Shown: piece after piece, positions 55,063 through 63,827 of the stretch | Layout: the number at the start of each line of letters is the position of its first letter | Numbering within the stretch: position 1 is the first letter of the stretch | Origin: an uncultured beta proteobacterium | Lineage (GTDB): Bacteria > Pseudomonadota > Gammaproteobacteria > Burkholderiales > Burkholderiaceae_C | Direction of reading: 5' to 3' | Assembly: GCA_903886275.1 (NCBI GenBank) | Contig: CAISLN010000038.1 | Span: forward strand, 1 to 64,000 | DNA length: 64,000 nt | Notes under the pieces: generated by a model | The model's input: the letters and a program-made list of their open reading frames with translations, nothing else | Told to the model about the DNA's origin: nothing | Database searches by the model: none | Made by a program: the position numbers and the translations under genes

Positions 55063-55887
55063 CTAGGTTCGGACTGTGCCTGCGGCCCGGTTGGAGACCC
55101 AGCGCATGGCGCCGGCGATTGCCAACAAGACCAGCAGATAGACCAGCACCTGCATGCCAGCGGGTTGGGTTTCGTAGCCGATCAGTCCATGCAAAATAGT
55201 GCCCAGGGCCGAGGTCTGTTGCAGCAGGCCGGAGCTGTCCCACAGCGGTGCGCCCAGGCTGGGCAGCAGGTCGGCCTGCACCAAGAGGCGCGCTGCCTGC
55301 GACGCCATACTGGCGGCCAGCAACAGCACCAAGAGGCCGGTGGCAGCAAAGAAGCGGCCCACTGGTATGCGCAGCAGACCCCAGTACAGCAGTCCTGCCA
55401 CCAGGGCACCGGTGACCAAACCGCTGCCGCCACCGAGCAGGGTGTCGCGCAGGCCGTTGTCGCCACTGCTGGCCACGCCGTAGAGAAACAGCACCGTCTC
55501 TGAGCCTTCACGCAGCACGGCCATGGCGATCACCACCAGAATCACCGAGCGCTCCTGCCCACCCTCGTTGACCGCACGCGCGGTGCTCTTCATTTGCAGG
55601 GCGATCTCCCGGCCATGGGCCGACATCCAGATGTTGTGCCAGGCCAGCATGGCCACGGCCACCAGCAGGATGGCGACATTGAACAGCTCCTGCCCGATGC
55701 CGTCGGCCAGGCTGGAGATGCGCTCCATGCCCATGGCGACGGCCGCGGCACCCAGCAGGCCCAGCAGCACGCCGCCGGCAATCCACTTGCCACGCTGGGG
55801 GATGCCACGCGTGGCCGCCACCATGATGCTGATGATCAGACAGGCTTCCAGCGATTCCCGAAATACGATGAGGGCGGCAGAGAACAT
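55063..55887 (-). CDS. FTR1 family iron permease
   Basis: The 274-residue membrane protein has about seven helices and the two REXXE iron-binding motifs: RESLE near residue 10 and REGSE near 127. It is the ferric/ferrous iron permease of EfeU/FTR1 type. Its partner is the cupredoxin-domain protein encoded 16 nt upstream. A Fur-box-like site precedes the pair. Confidence 0.92.
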   Translation of the reverse strand: MFSAALIVFRESLEACLIISIMVAATRGIPQRGKWIAGGVLLGLLGAAAVAMGMERISSLADGIGQELFNVAILLVAVAMLAWHNIWMSAHGREIALQMKSTARAVNEGGQERSVILVVIAMAVLREGSETVLFLYGVASSGDNGLRDTLLGGGSGLVTGALVAGLLYWGLLRIPVGRFFAATGLLVLLLAASMASQAARLLVQADLLPSLGAPLWDSSGLLQQTSALGTILHGLIGYETQPAGMQVLVYLLVLLAIAGAMRWVSNRAAGTVRT

Positions 55888-55903
55888 GGAGGGCTTTCAG
55901 TTG

Positions 55904-56230
55904 TTACTCGACGACGATCGTGCCCTGAGCAGAGGCTTGGGTTTCGTGGTATTCCTCGACGAAGTCATAGCGGCCAGGCTTGAGGGGCCCCAGGTTGACG
56001 ATGCCGGTGGACTTGCCTGGAATGACTTTTTCGCGTTGCAGCGAATTGCTCTCAAACTCCGCCGGTGTGGCGTCCTGGTTCACCACCAAGAGCTTGATTT
56101 TTTTGCCCGCGGGAAGCCTTAGCTCCTTGGGCTCAAAAGCGTGGTTCTTGATGATCAAGGTGAACTCGTCAGCGGCAACGGCGTGCACGGCGGCCAAGGA
56201 CAAAACGGTCAGGGCAATCAGTTGTTTCAT
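55904..56230 (-). CDS. Periplasmic cupredoxin-domain protein
   Basis: The 108-residue protein has a signal peptide (about 1-20, ending HAVAADE) and a cupredoxin fold resembling the EfeO N-terminal domain (FTLIIKNHAFEPKELRLPAGKK). The full EfeO M75 domain and EfeB peroxidase are absent, so the pair is a reduced iron-uptake system. The copper-ligand set (Cys and Met) is not evident. The start at 56230 gives the signal peptide. Confidence 0.87.
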   Translation of the reverse strand: MKQLIALTVLSLAAVHAVAADEFTLIIKNHAFEPKELRLPAGKKIKLLVVNQDATPAEFESNSLQREKVIPGKSTGIVNLGPLKPGRYDFVEEYHETQASAQGTIVVE

Positions 56231-56248
56231 GGGGGCCACTATGTTTTA

Positions 56249-56267
56249 GTTGAGAACGGTTCGCATT
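56249..56267 (-). promoter_or_regulatory. Fur-box-like operator
   Basis: On the minus strand AATGCGAACCGTTCTCAAC resembles the 19-bp Fur consensus, with the half-sites GCGAA and TTCTC placed symmetrically. It lies 19 nt upstream of the cupredoxin start, in the gap shared with the divergent glutathione peroxidase gene. The position and adjacent iron-uptake genes support Fur control. Confidence 0.55.
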
Positions 56268-56368
56268 GTAACGACAAGATACCCGCATCCAAAACGGGGC
56301 CATGCGCGCTGCGGCCGATGGCACAGGGCTGCCTGACGTACACCGGCAATCTACTTACGGAGATAACC

Positions 56369-56854
56369 ATGGCAACGGTGTACGACTTTGAGGCGCAAGG
56401 CATAAACGGCAAGTCCGTGGCGCTGGAACATTACCGAGGGCAGGTGCTGCTGATCGTCAACACCGCCAGCGCCTGCGGCTTCACGCCGCAATTTGCCGGG
56501 CTGCAGGCACTGCACCAGCGCTATGGCGCGCAGGGCCTGGCGGTGCTGGGCTTTCCCTGCAACCAGTTTGGCGCACAAGACAGCGGCAGCAACGCCGAGA
56601 TCGCCTCGTTTTGCCAGCGCAACTATGGCGTGGACTTTCCCATGATGGCCAAGATCGATGTCAATGGCAGAGCCGCCCATCCGCTGTGGCAGTGGCTGAG
56701 CCAGGAGGCGCCCGGCCTGCTGGGCAGCCGCGCCATCAAGTGGAACTTCACCAAGTTTTTGCTGGGGCGAGATGGCGTTGTGCGCAAACGCTATGCGCCC
56801 ACCGACTCGCCCCAAAGTCTGACCAGCGACATCGAGCGGGCTCTGGCCGAATAG
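56369..56854 (+). CDS. Glutathione peroxidase family protein
   Basis: The 161-residue thioredoxin-fold peroxidase has the catalytic Cys in NTASACGFTPQF (about 36), the GFPCNQF motif and WNFTKFLL. It reduces hydroperoxides, in bacteria usually with thioredoxin. The ATG at 56369 follows CGGAGA. It is divergent from the iron-uptake pair, which suggests a link between iron and peroxide defence. Confidence 0.93.
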   Translation: MATVYDFEAQGINGKSVALEHYRGQVLLIVNTASACGFTPQFAGLQALHQRYGAQGLAVLGFPCNQFGAQDSGSNAEIASFCQRNYGVDFPMMAKIDVNGRAAHPLWQWLSQEAPGLLGSRAIKWNFTKFLLGRDGVVRKRYAPTDSPQSLTSDIERALAE

Positions 56855-56862
56855 GCAGCGCC

Positions 56863-58152
56863 TCAGACGGTGCCGAATTTGGTTTCGAACGCGATGCCGA
56901 TTTTCTGCAGCAGCGGGGTGGGCAGCAGGCCACCGGCGCAGACGATGACGGCGTCGTTTGGAAAGCGCTGGGGTTGGCCTTCGCAGACGATCACGGCTTC
57001 CTTTTCCAGGATTTCTGTCACTGCGGAATTGAGCATGACCTGGATGCGCCCGGCCTGCTGTGCCTGCTCCAACAGGCTGCGGTTTTTTTGCTTGACGCGG
57101 GAAAACGCGGCGCTGCGGTAGGACAAAATCACGGTGGTGCCCGGCTGTTCTGAGAGGGCAATCGCCGCCTCCAGCGCACTGTCGCCGCCGCCCACGACCA
57201 GTAGGGCCTGGCCCTTGTATTGCTGCGGGTCTATCAGGCGGTACACCACCTTGTGGGTTTCTTCGCCCGGCACATCGAGCTTGCGCGGGGTGCCGCGCCG
57301 CCCCATCGCCAGCAGCACGCTCTTGGTGACGTAGCCGCCCCTATTGGTCTTGACGAGAAAGCCCTCATCGCATTTCTCGATGGCCTCCATGCGCTCGCGA
57401 AAGCCGATTTCCAGCCCGGTCTTTTGCACCACGCCGTTCCAGAATTGCAGCAGCTTTTCTTTCTGCACCTCGCCAAACTTCACCGTCCCCACAATGTCCA
57501 GCACCACCGGCGCCGTCATGGCAATTTTCTGGCGCGGATAGTGGTAGACCGCGCCGCCCAGCGAGTCTTCCTGTTCGATCAGCTTGTATTTCAGCTTGTG
57601 GTGAATGGAAGACAGTCCGGCCGACAAACCGGCCGGGCCGCAGCCCACGATCACCACGTCGTATTGCGCCGCACCGCTGGGGCGCTTGCGCACGGCAGCA
57701 ATGGCTTGGCGCCCCTGCTCGGCGGCCTTGCGGATCAACCCCATGCCACCGAGTTCACCGGCGATGAAGATGCCCGGCACATTGGTCTCGAAATCGGGAC
57801 TGATGTGGGGGATGTCGATGCCGCGCTTTTCGGTTCCGAACACCAGCTTGATGGCGTCAAACGGGCAGGCCGCCAGACAGGCGCCATGCCCTATGCAGTG
57901 CGCCGCGTTGATCAGCACGCCCTTGCCATTGACGATGCCGATGGCACCCTCGGGGCAGACCTTGGCGCAGGAGCCCGAACCAATGCAGCGCACCGGGTCG
58001 AAGATCGGGTGCAGCGAGGGCGGCTCGGACAAGCCGCTCTGTATGGACTCCTTGAGCAGGGTCTTGTGGGTCGCGTCCTTGCGTACATGGCGGCGCGAGT
58101 ACAGCACAACGATCACCGCAATGATGGCGCCGTACAGGTACAGGTAGTTCAT
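56863..58152 (-). CDS. Membrane-anchored ferredoxin-flavin reductase fusion
   Basis: The 429-residue protein has an N-terminal membrane helix (about 3-18) and a two-[4Fe-4S] ferredoxin domain, with CIGSGSCAKVCP (about 56-67) and CIGHGACLAACP (about 86-97). An FAD/NAD(P) thioredoxin-reductase-like part follows, with VVIVGCGPAGLSAGL and VVGGGDSALEAAIAL. There is no CxxC redox pair of thioredoxin reductase. It should move electrons between NAD(P)H and its iron-sulfur clusters at the inner membrane. The partner is unknown. Confidence 0.85.
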   Translation of the reverse strand: MNYLYLYGAIIAVIVVLYSRRHVRKDATHKTLLKESIQSGLSEPPSLHPIFDPVRCIGSGSCAKVCPEGAIGIVNGKGVLINAAHCIGHGACLAACPFDAIKLVFGTEKRGIDIPHISPDFETNVPGIFIAGELGGMGLIRKAAEQGRQAIAAVRKRPSGAAQYDVVIVGCGPAGLSAGLSSIHHKLKYKLIEQEDSLGGAVYHYPRQKIAMTAPVVLDIVGTVKFGEVQKEKLLQFWNGVVQKTGLEIGFRERMEAIEKCDEGFLVKTNRGGYVTKSVLLAMGRRGTPRKLDVPGEETHKVVYRLIDPQQYKGQALLVVGGGDSALEAAIALSEQPGTTVILSYRSAAFSRVKQKNRSLLEQAQQAGRIQVMLNSAVTEILEKEAVIVCEGQPQRFPNDAVIVCAGGLLPTPLLQKIGIAFETKFGTV

Positions 58153-58182
58153 GGCTCAGCAGCGCAAACCCGCTGTGGTTTA

Positions 58183-59391
58183 CTAGGGTTTGACCAAGTC
58201 TTTGATTTCAATCTTCAGCCCCGCAGCGCCCACCTTGACGCTCGCCGACTGACCGGACAGGTCGCCCGGCTGGGGCATCGCATTGCCGCTCTTGCTGATG
58301 CGCGCGCCCACGATCACCTGGCTGACGCTGGAGAGTGCGGTGGCGGGTGACATGGCCATGCTGTCGTCAAGCGTAAAGGTGATGGGCAGGTCTTTGACCT
58401 GCTTGCGCAGAATCGCCAGCGGCATGCGCGAGCCTTCGGCGGCGCGGGCAAACACAAACACCGTGTCATCGGGCTGCGCCTGCTTGGCCAGTGCCGCCGA
58501 CAGCGTGACGGTGCCGCTGACCATGCCGGCGCCAATGGCGGCCGGTGCGGTGACGGGCTGGGGCGCTGCATCCAGCGGTGCCGCCGCTGCGGGCAGGCCG
58601 GCCAACTTGCGGGCCTCGGCAATGGCCGGTTCCACCTCGCGCACAAACACGTTGCCGGCCGGTCCTGCCTGGGCCAGGGTTTCCCAGGTTTTGATGGCGC
58701 TCTTGTAGTCCTGTTTGTTAAAGGCGTAGGTGCCGGCCAGGTACAGGGCCTTGAGGTTCTTGGGGTCGAGCTTGAGGGAGCGCTCCACCAGCTTCATGGG
58801 TTCGCCGTCCAGGCTGTTGTTGTTGTTGACGGCCAGCGAATCGGCATAGTCGGCCAGCAACGTGGGGTCGTCCTTGCGCAGCTTAGAGGCTTTTTCATAG
58901 GCCTTGAGCGCATCGGCATGGCGGCCCAGCACGCTGTAAGAGCGCGCCAGCATGGACCAGCCCTCCACGTCGTCGGGCTTGTCCTTGAGCCGCGCCAACA
59001 GCTTTTCGGTCATGGCGGCAATCTGGTCGGCATTGGTGGAATGCTGTGGCGACTGGCCATCGGCGGACGCTGCCTGTGGCATTTCGGCCTGTCCCGTTGC
59101 GGGCATGCCCTTCCACAGGTAACCCGCGCCGGCCACCACGAGGATGGCCACAGCCAAACCGCCCAGCAACAGGCCCGAGGGCTTGGCAGACTGGGATGCT
59201 GGCGCTACGGGGGCCGCTGCTGCCTTGGTCGCGCCGGGCGCAGTGGCCGGTGCCGCCAGGACCAGCTCCAAAATTTGGCGCTCCAGGGCGGTCTTGCCCT
59301 CTTCAAACTGCGGCTCTGGCAGGACGCCGCTGGCATGCAGTTCTTTCAACTGGGCCAGCTTTTGCTTGAGGCCTTCAAGGGTGTCGTTCAT
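58183..59391 (-). CDS. ccmI: Cytochrome c maturation TPR protein CcmI
   Basis: The 402-residue protein has an N-terminal helical segment (about 1-45), a membrane helix (about 72-92), TPR repeats (about 125-260) and a C-terminal beta-rich domain. It presents apocytochrome c to the heme ligation complex. It is the last gene of the ccm operon, 20 nt after ccmH. Confidence 0.9.
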   Translation of the reverse strand: MNDTLEGLKQKLAQLKELHASGVLPEPQFEEGKTALERQILELVLAAPATAPGATKAAAAPVAPASQSAKPSGLLLGGLAVAILVVAGAGYLWKGMPATGQAEMPQAASADGQSPQHSTNADQIAAMTEKLLARLKDKPDDVEGWSMLARSYSVLGRHADALKAYEKASKLRKDDPTLLADYADSLAVNNNNSLDGEPMKLVERSLKLDPKNLKALYLAGTYAFNKQDYKSAIKTWETLAQAGPAGNVFVREVEPAIAEARKLAGLPAAAAPLDAAPQPVTAPAAIGAGMVSGTVTLSAALAKQAQPDDTVFVFARAAEGSRMPLAILRKQVKDLPITFTLDDSMAMSPATALSSVSQVIVGARISKSGNAMPQPGDLSGQSASVKVGAAGLKIEIKDLVKP

Positions 59392-59411
59392 GGTCTTGCT
59401 TCACTTCAGGT

Positions 59412-59894
59412 TCAGGAGACGCGCGGGCCTTGCGGGACCTCGTCGGCTTCGGGTTCTTCCGCGTCAAAGCGGTCTTGCGGCATGCGGCTGCGCCGGCGCA
59501 GCACCAGCACCAGCACCGCCAGACCGGCCACCAGCAGCACGCCGGGGCCGACCCACAGCAGGGCAGTCAGGCGATTAAAGGGCGGGCGGTAGAGCACGAA
59601 GTCGCCGTAGCGGTCCGTCATGTATTGGGCAATTTGCTTGTCGGTCATGCCCTTTTGCAAGAGCTCGCGCACCTGCTGGCGCAGGTCTACCGCCAAGTCG
59701 GCATGGGAGTCGGCAATGGTCTGGTTCTGGCAGACCAGGCAGCGCAACTCGGTGGCGATCTTCAGCATGCGCGCCTCCAGCACCGGGTCGGCCACGGCGG
59801 GTTCGGCTTCCTTGGCCGAGGCGGCCGAAAGGCCAAATACCAGGAACAGCGCGGCCAGCCATGCAGCAACTACGCGGTGGAGCGTGGGGGTCAT
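59412..59894 (-). CDS. ccmH: Cytochrome c maturation thioredox protein CcmH
   Basis: The 160-residue protein has a signal peptide (about 1-27), the conserved LRCLVCQNQTIADS motif with the CxxC pair, and a C-terminal membrane helix (about 110-130). It reduces the apocytochrome heme-binding cysteines. Its start overlaps ccmG by 4 nt. Confidence 0.94.
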   Translation of the reverse strand: MTPTLHRVVAAWLAALFLVFGLSAASAKEAEPAVADPVLEARMLKIATELRCLVCQNQTIADSHADLAVDLRQQVRELLQKGMTDKQIAQYMTDRYGDFVLYRPPFNRLTALLWVGPGVLLVAGLAVLVLVLRRRSRMPQDRFDAEEPEADEVPQGPRVS

Positions 59895-60433
59895 ATACCG
59901 GCCTCCTTCTTGAGTTGGCGCACCAAGGGGATCAGCTTGGTCTCTATGGCCTCGGGGGTGAAGGGGCCGATCTGCTTGTAGCGGATCACGCCCTTGGCGT
60001 CGATCAGGAACGACTCCGGCACGCCGTAGACACCGTAGTCGATGCCGACGCGACCGTCACGGTCGTACAGCGAGGCCTCATAGGGATTGCCAAAATTGGC
60101 CAGCCACTTCATGCCGGCAGCGCGCTCGTCTTTGTAGTTCAGGCCGTAGATGGGCAGCAGCTTCATGCGGGCAAACTCCACCAAGAGCGGATGCTCCTCG
60201 CGGCAGGCCACGCACCAGGAGGCAAAGACATTGAGCAGCCAGACCTTGCCCAGCAGGTCGTCGCGCTTGAGCGTGAGGTCGGGCTTGTCCAACTGGGCCA
60301 GCGAGAAGGCCGGCGCCGGTTTGCCGATCAGCGGCGAGGGCACCTCGCGCGGGTCCAGGCTCAGGCCCTTCATCAAGAACCAGACCAGCCCCAGAAAGAT
60401 CACCAGGGGCAACAGAAATCGCAGGTGCTTCAT
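59891..60433 (-). CDS. ccmG: Thiol:disulfide interchange protein CcmG/DsbE
   Basis: The 180-residue membrane-tethered thioredoxin has an N-terminal helix (about 5-22) and the redox site ASWCVACREEHP. It transfers reducing equivalents to CcmH and apocytochrome c. It overlaps ccmH by 4 nt and lies 55 nt after ccmF. Confidence 0.95.
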   Translation of the reverse strand: MKHLRFLLPLVIFLGLVWFLMKGLSLDPREVPSPLIGKPAPAFSLAQLDKPDLTLKRDDLLGKVWLLNVFASWCVACREEHPLLVEFARMKLLPIYGLNYKDERAAGMKWLANFGNPYEASLYDRDGRVGIDYGVYGVPESFLIDAKGVIRYKQIGPFTPEAIETKLIPLVRQLKKEAGI

Positions 60434-60488
60434 GGTTGCTCTCCGCCCAAGGGGGCAAGTGCGTACACAGCGTGACGAACGCGGGCTC

Positions 60489-62441
60489 TCATACCGGCAC
60501 TCCCGTTTTGCGGCGATAGCGGCGGTCCGTCACGGCCAGAAAACCGCCCAGCGCCATGACCAGGCAGCCGCCCCAGATCCAGTCAATGAAAGGCTTCACA
60601 TAGACCCGGATGATCCAGGCTCCGCCCTCCACTTCTTCACCCAGAGACACATACAGGTCGCCGGTCAGGCCGGGGGCAATCGCAGCCTCGGTCATCGGGT
60701 TTTGCTGAATGCGGTAGACGCGCTTTTCGGGGTTCATCGCGACCACCAGCTTGCCATTGCGCGTGACTTCCACGCTGCCGCGGGTGGCTTCGTAGTTGGG
60801 GCCCTGGATGTTCTGCACGCCCTTGAAGGTGAAGACATAGCCGTTGACCGTGGTGCTGTCACCCACATTCATCTTGACGTCGCGTTCGGTCTCATAGGTT
60901 TTGACCATGGTGACACCCAGGCAGAACATGGCCACGCCGACGTGCGCCACCATCATGCCGACCATGGCGCGCGGAATCAGGCCGGCCCTGCGGCGGACTT
61001 CGGCAAAGCCCTTGCCTTCGGGGCGCACACGCTCCCACAAGTCAGTGGCGACCGCGCTGAAAATCCAATAGGCCATCAGCAAGCCGATGCTCGACAGCAG
61101 CTGGATGGAGCCCGCCAGCCAGCCGGTCAGGATGGCACAGAGCACGGTCACGCCGGCAGCCCATTTCAGGCGGCTGGCCAGATCGGGGACCGAGGTTTCT
61201 TTCCAGCGCGCCAGCGGGCCCACGCCCATCATGAAGAGGGTGGGCACCATCAGCGGCAGAAACACCGCGTCGAAATAGGGCGGGCCGACCGAAATCTTGC
61301 CCATGCCCAGAGCGTCCAGCAGCAGCGGATACAAGGTGCCCAGCAGCACCACCGCCGTGGCCACCATGAACAGCACGTTGTTCGACAGGAGCGCGGTTTC
61401 CTTGGAGAACAGGGCGAAGCGGGCACCCAAGCCGACCTTGGGCGCGCGCCAGGCGAACAGGGCGAAGGAGGCGCCGATCACGATGGTCAGAAAGGCCAGG
61501 ATAAACAGGCCACGGCGCGGGTCGGTCGCAAAGGCGTGCACCGAGGACAGCACGCCCGAGCGAACCAAGAAGGTACCCAAGAGCGAGAAGGAAAAGGCCA
61601 GAATGGCCAGCAGCACGGTCCAGTTCTTGAAGCTGCCGCGCTTCTCGGTCACGGCCAGCGAGTGGATCAGCGCCGTGCCCAAAAACCAGGGCATGAGCGA
61701 GGCGTTCTCCACCGGGTCCCAGAACCACCAGCCACCCCAGCCCAGTTCGTAATAGGCCCAGGCACTGCCCATGGCGATGCCCACCGTCAGGAACATCCAG
61801 GCCACGGTGGTCCAGGGCCGGGTCCAGCGCGCCCAGGTGGCATCCAGATTGCCGCCTATCAGCGCTGCAATGGCAAAGGCAAAGGCGACGCAAAAACCGA
61901 CATAGCCCATGTACAGCGTGGGCGGGTGAAACACCATGCCCGGGTCCTGCAGCAACGGATTCAGGTCGCGGCCATCCAGCGGCACCGGGAACAGCCGGTC
62001 AAACGGATTGGAGGTGAGCAGCATAAAGAGCAAAAAGCCCACGCTGACCAGGCCCATGACGGCCAGGATGCGGGCCAGCACGTCACGCGGCAGGTGGCGA
62101 CTGAACAGTGCGACCGCAACCATCCACACCACCAACATCTGCACCCACAGCAGCAGCGAGCCTTCATGGCCGCCCCAGAAGCCGGCGACCTGGTAGGGCA
62201 GCGGCAAATGGCTGTTGGAGTTGGACGCCACATACAGCACCGAAAAGTCGTTGCGCAAAAAGGACGCCACCAGGCAGGCAGAGGCAAAGCTGACCAAGGC
62301 GAACAGCGCGTAGCTCAGGGGCCTTGCCAGCACCATGAAGTCGGAGCGGCCGCGCGCGGCACCCCACATGGGAAGAATCCCCAGGGCGAGCGCCACGCCC
62401 AGGCCCAACCAAAGCGCAAAGTGACCAAGTTCAGGAATCAT
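60489..62441 (-). CDS. ccmF: Heme lyase CcmF
   Basis: The 650-residue integral membrane protein has about fourteen helices and the WWD heme-handling region GGWWFWDPVENASLMPW. It ligates heme from CcmE to apocytochrome. It begins 2 nt after ccmE. Its length is normal. Long antisense frames across it are composition artefacts. Confidence 0.96.
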   Translation of the reverse strand: MIPELGHFALWLGLGVALALGILPMWGAARGRSDFMVLARPLSYALFALVSFASACLVASFLRNDFSVLYVASNSNSHLPLPYQVAGFWGGHEGSLLLWVQMLVVWMVAVALFSRHLPRDVLARILAVMGLVSVGFLLFMLLTSNPFDRLFPVPLDGRDLNPLLQDPGMVFHPPTLYMGYVGFCVAFAFAIAALIGGNLDATWARWTRPWTTVAWMFLTVGIAMGSAWAYYELGWGGWWFWDPVENASLMPWFLGTALIHSLAVTEKRGSFKNWTVLLAILAFSFSLLGTFLVRSGVLSSVHAFATDPRRGLFILAFLTIVIGASFALFAWRAPKVGLGARFALFSKETALLSNNVLFMVATAVVLLGTLYPLLLDALGMGKISVGPPYFDAVFLPLMVPTLFMMGVGPLARWKETSVPDLASRLKWAAGVTVLCAILTGWLAGSIQLLSSIGLLMAYWIFSAVATDLWERVRPEGKGFAEVRRRAGLIPRAMVGMMVAHVGVAMFCLGVTMVKTYETERDVKMNVGDSTTVNGYVFTFKGVQNIQGPNYEATRGSVEVTRNGKLVVAMNPEKRVYRIQQNPMTEAAIAPGLTGDLYVSLGEEVEGGAWIIRVYVKPFIDWIWGGCLVMALGGFLAVTDRRYRRKTGVPV

Positions 62442-62443
62442 AT

Positions 62444-62899
62444 TTATTTGCTCGTAACGATGGATGCTGCTGTCTTTTCATTGCTCTTGGCCGCGTTCTT
62501 CAGCGCTTCTGCGGCTTCGGGCGGCATGTAGTTTTCGTCGTGCTTGGCCAGCACTTCCTTGGCCACAAAGACACCGTTCTCCAGCTTGCCCTGTGCCACC
62601 ACGCCCTTGCCCTCCTTGAAGAGGTCGGGAAGGATGCCCTCAAAGTGCACGGGCACGCTCTTGGCGGTGTCGGTCACCCTAAAATCCACCGCCACACCGG
62701 TGCGCTTGACGCTGCCCTCCACCACCAGGCCGCCGAGGCGGAAGGTGCGGTTGACCGGCGCCTCTTTGGACTCGATTTGCGTGGGCGAGAAAAAGAACAC
62801 CAGGTTGCTCTGGAAGGCGTTGAGGATGAGCGTGGCAGCCGCCGCAATCACCAGCACCACCACGGCCGCAATGGCCAGACGTTTATGACGTGTTTTCAT
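62444..62899 (-). CDS. ccmE: Heme chaperone CcmE
   Basis: The 151-residue protein has an N-terminal membrane helix (about 9-29) and the heme-binding site [11 protein letters not shown] with the covalent-binding His. It carries heme from CcmC to CcmF. Its ATG overlaps the ccmD TGA. Confidence 0.95.
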   Translation of the reverse strand: MKTRHKRLAIAAVVVLVIAAAATLILNAFQSNLVFFFSPTQIESKEAPVNRTFRLGGLVVEGSVKRTGVAVDFRVTDTAKSVPVHFEGILPDLFKEGKGVVAQGKLENGVFVAKEVLAKHDENYMPPEAAEALKNAAKSNEKTAASIVTSK

Positions 62900-63075
62900 A
62901 GAGATTCTCCGTTTTCTTCCAAATCGGCCACCGCCAGCAGGGCGGCGCGGTGGCGGTGCGCTGCCAGCAGCGGCTCCAGCAACATCCAGGCTGCCGTGAC
63001 GCCGTAAGAGCCCCAGACATACAGGCCATAGCCGCCCATGGCAAAAAATTCGCTTGCGCTGTTCCAGACCATCAT
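62896..63075 (-). CDS. ccmD: Heme exporter protein CcmD
   Basis: The 59-residue single-pass protein starts [20 protein letters not shown], a typical CcmD N terminus, and has one membrane helix followed by a basic/charged tail. It stabilises the CcmC-CcmE complex. It overlaps ccmC and ccmE by 4 nt on both sides (ATGA). Confidence 0.93.
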   Translation of the reverse strand: MMVWNSASEFFAMGGYGLYVWGSYGVTAAWMLLEPLLAAHRHRAALLAVADLEENGESL

Positions 63076-63827
63076 TTCACCTTTAACGCTTGTGTCGCCA
63101 AGACCCGCACCCAGTCGGCGCCGCTTTCACGCTCCAGCACGATGGCACGGGCGCGCATAAACACCACGGCAAAGGCATAGGCCCAAAAGGCCAGGGTCAT
63201 CAGCAGCATGGAGGTCAACATGGTGTGGGCCATCTTGGGCGCCGCCGTCATGCTGATGGTTGAGCCCTGGTGCAGGGTGTTCCACCAGCGCACCGAGAAG
63301 TAAATGATGGGCACATTGACCGCCCCCACGATGGCCAGCAGGGCACCGGCATGGTCGGCCCGGCGCACATCGTCAATGGCTTCTACCAAGGCCATAAAGC
63401 CAAGGTACAAAAACAGCAGGATCAGCTCGGAGGTCAGGCGCGCATCCCAGACCCACCAGGCGCCCCAGGTCGGCTTGCCCCAGAAGGCGCCGGTCCACAG
63501 GGCCAAGAAGGTGAAGGCCGCGCCGGTGGGGGCAATGGCGCGCGCCATCATCGAGGCCAGTCGGGCATTGGCCGCCCAGCCAAAGGCGGCCCAAGCAGCC
63601 ATGGCCAGGTACAGCACCATGGACATCCAGGCCGCCGGCACATGGATAAAGATGATGCGGTAAGAGTCGCCCTGTGTGGCATCGGTGGGCGCCACGAAGA
63701 AGCCCACATACAGGCCCCAGACGGCCAACAGCGCGGCCGCCGCGTAGAGCCAGGGCACGCTCACCGTGGCCAGGCGGTAAAAACTTTTGGGCGCAGCAAA
63801 GGTAAAGAGTCTTGGCAGTTTTTTCAT
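63072..63827 (-). CDS. ccmC: Heme exporter/handling protein CcmC
   Basis: The 251-residue protein has about six helices and the WWD motif [18 protein letters not shown] with flanking His residues. It presents heme to CcmE. The start at 63827 ([14 protein letters not shown]) is chosen because it overlaps the ccmB stop as ATGA. A longer in-frame reading exists but would overlap ccmB. Confidence 0.94.
   Translation of the reverse strand: MKKLPRLFTFAAPKSFYRLATVSVPWLYAAAALLAVWGLYVGFFVAPTDATQGDSYRIIFIHVPAAWMSMVLYLAMAAWAAFGWAANARLASMMARAIAPTGAAFTFLALWTGAFWGKPTWGAWWVWDARLTSELILLFLYLGFMALVEAIDDVRRADHAGALLAIVGAVNVPIIYFSVRWWNTLHQGSTISMTAAPKMAHTMLTSMLLMTLAFWAYAFAVVFMRARAIVLERESGADWVRVLATQALKVK

Noticed and set aside
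60150-62531. A plus-strand frame of about 793 codons
   Set aside because: It is antisense to ccmF and ccmG with low-complexity His/Gln/Gly-rich text; not a gene.
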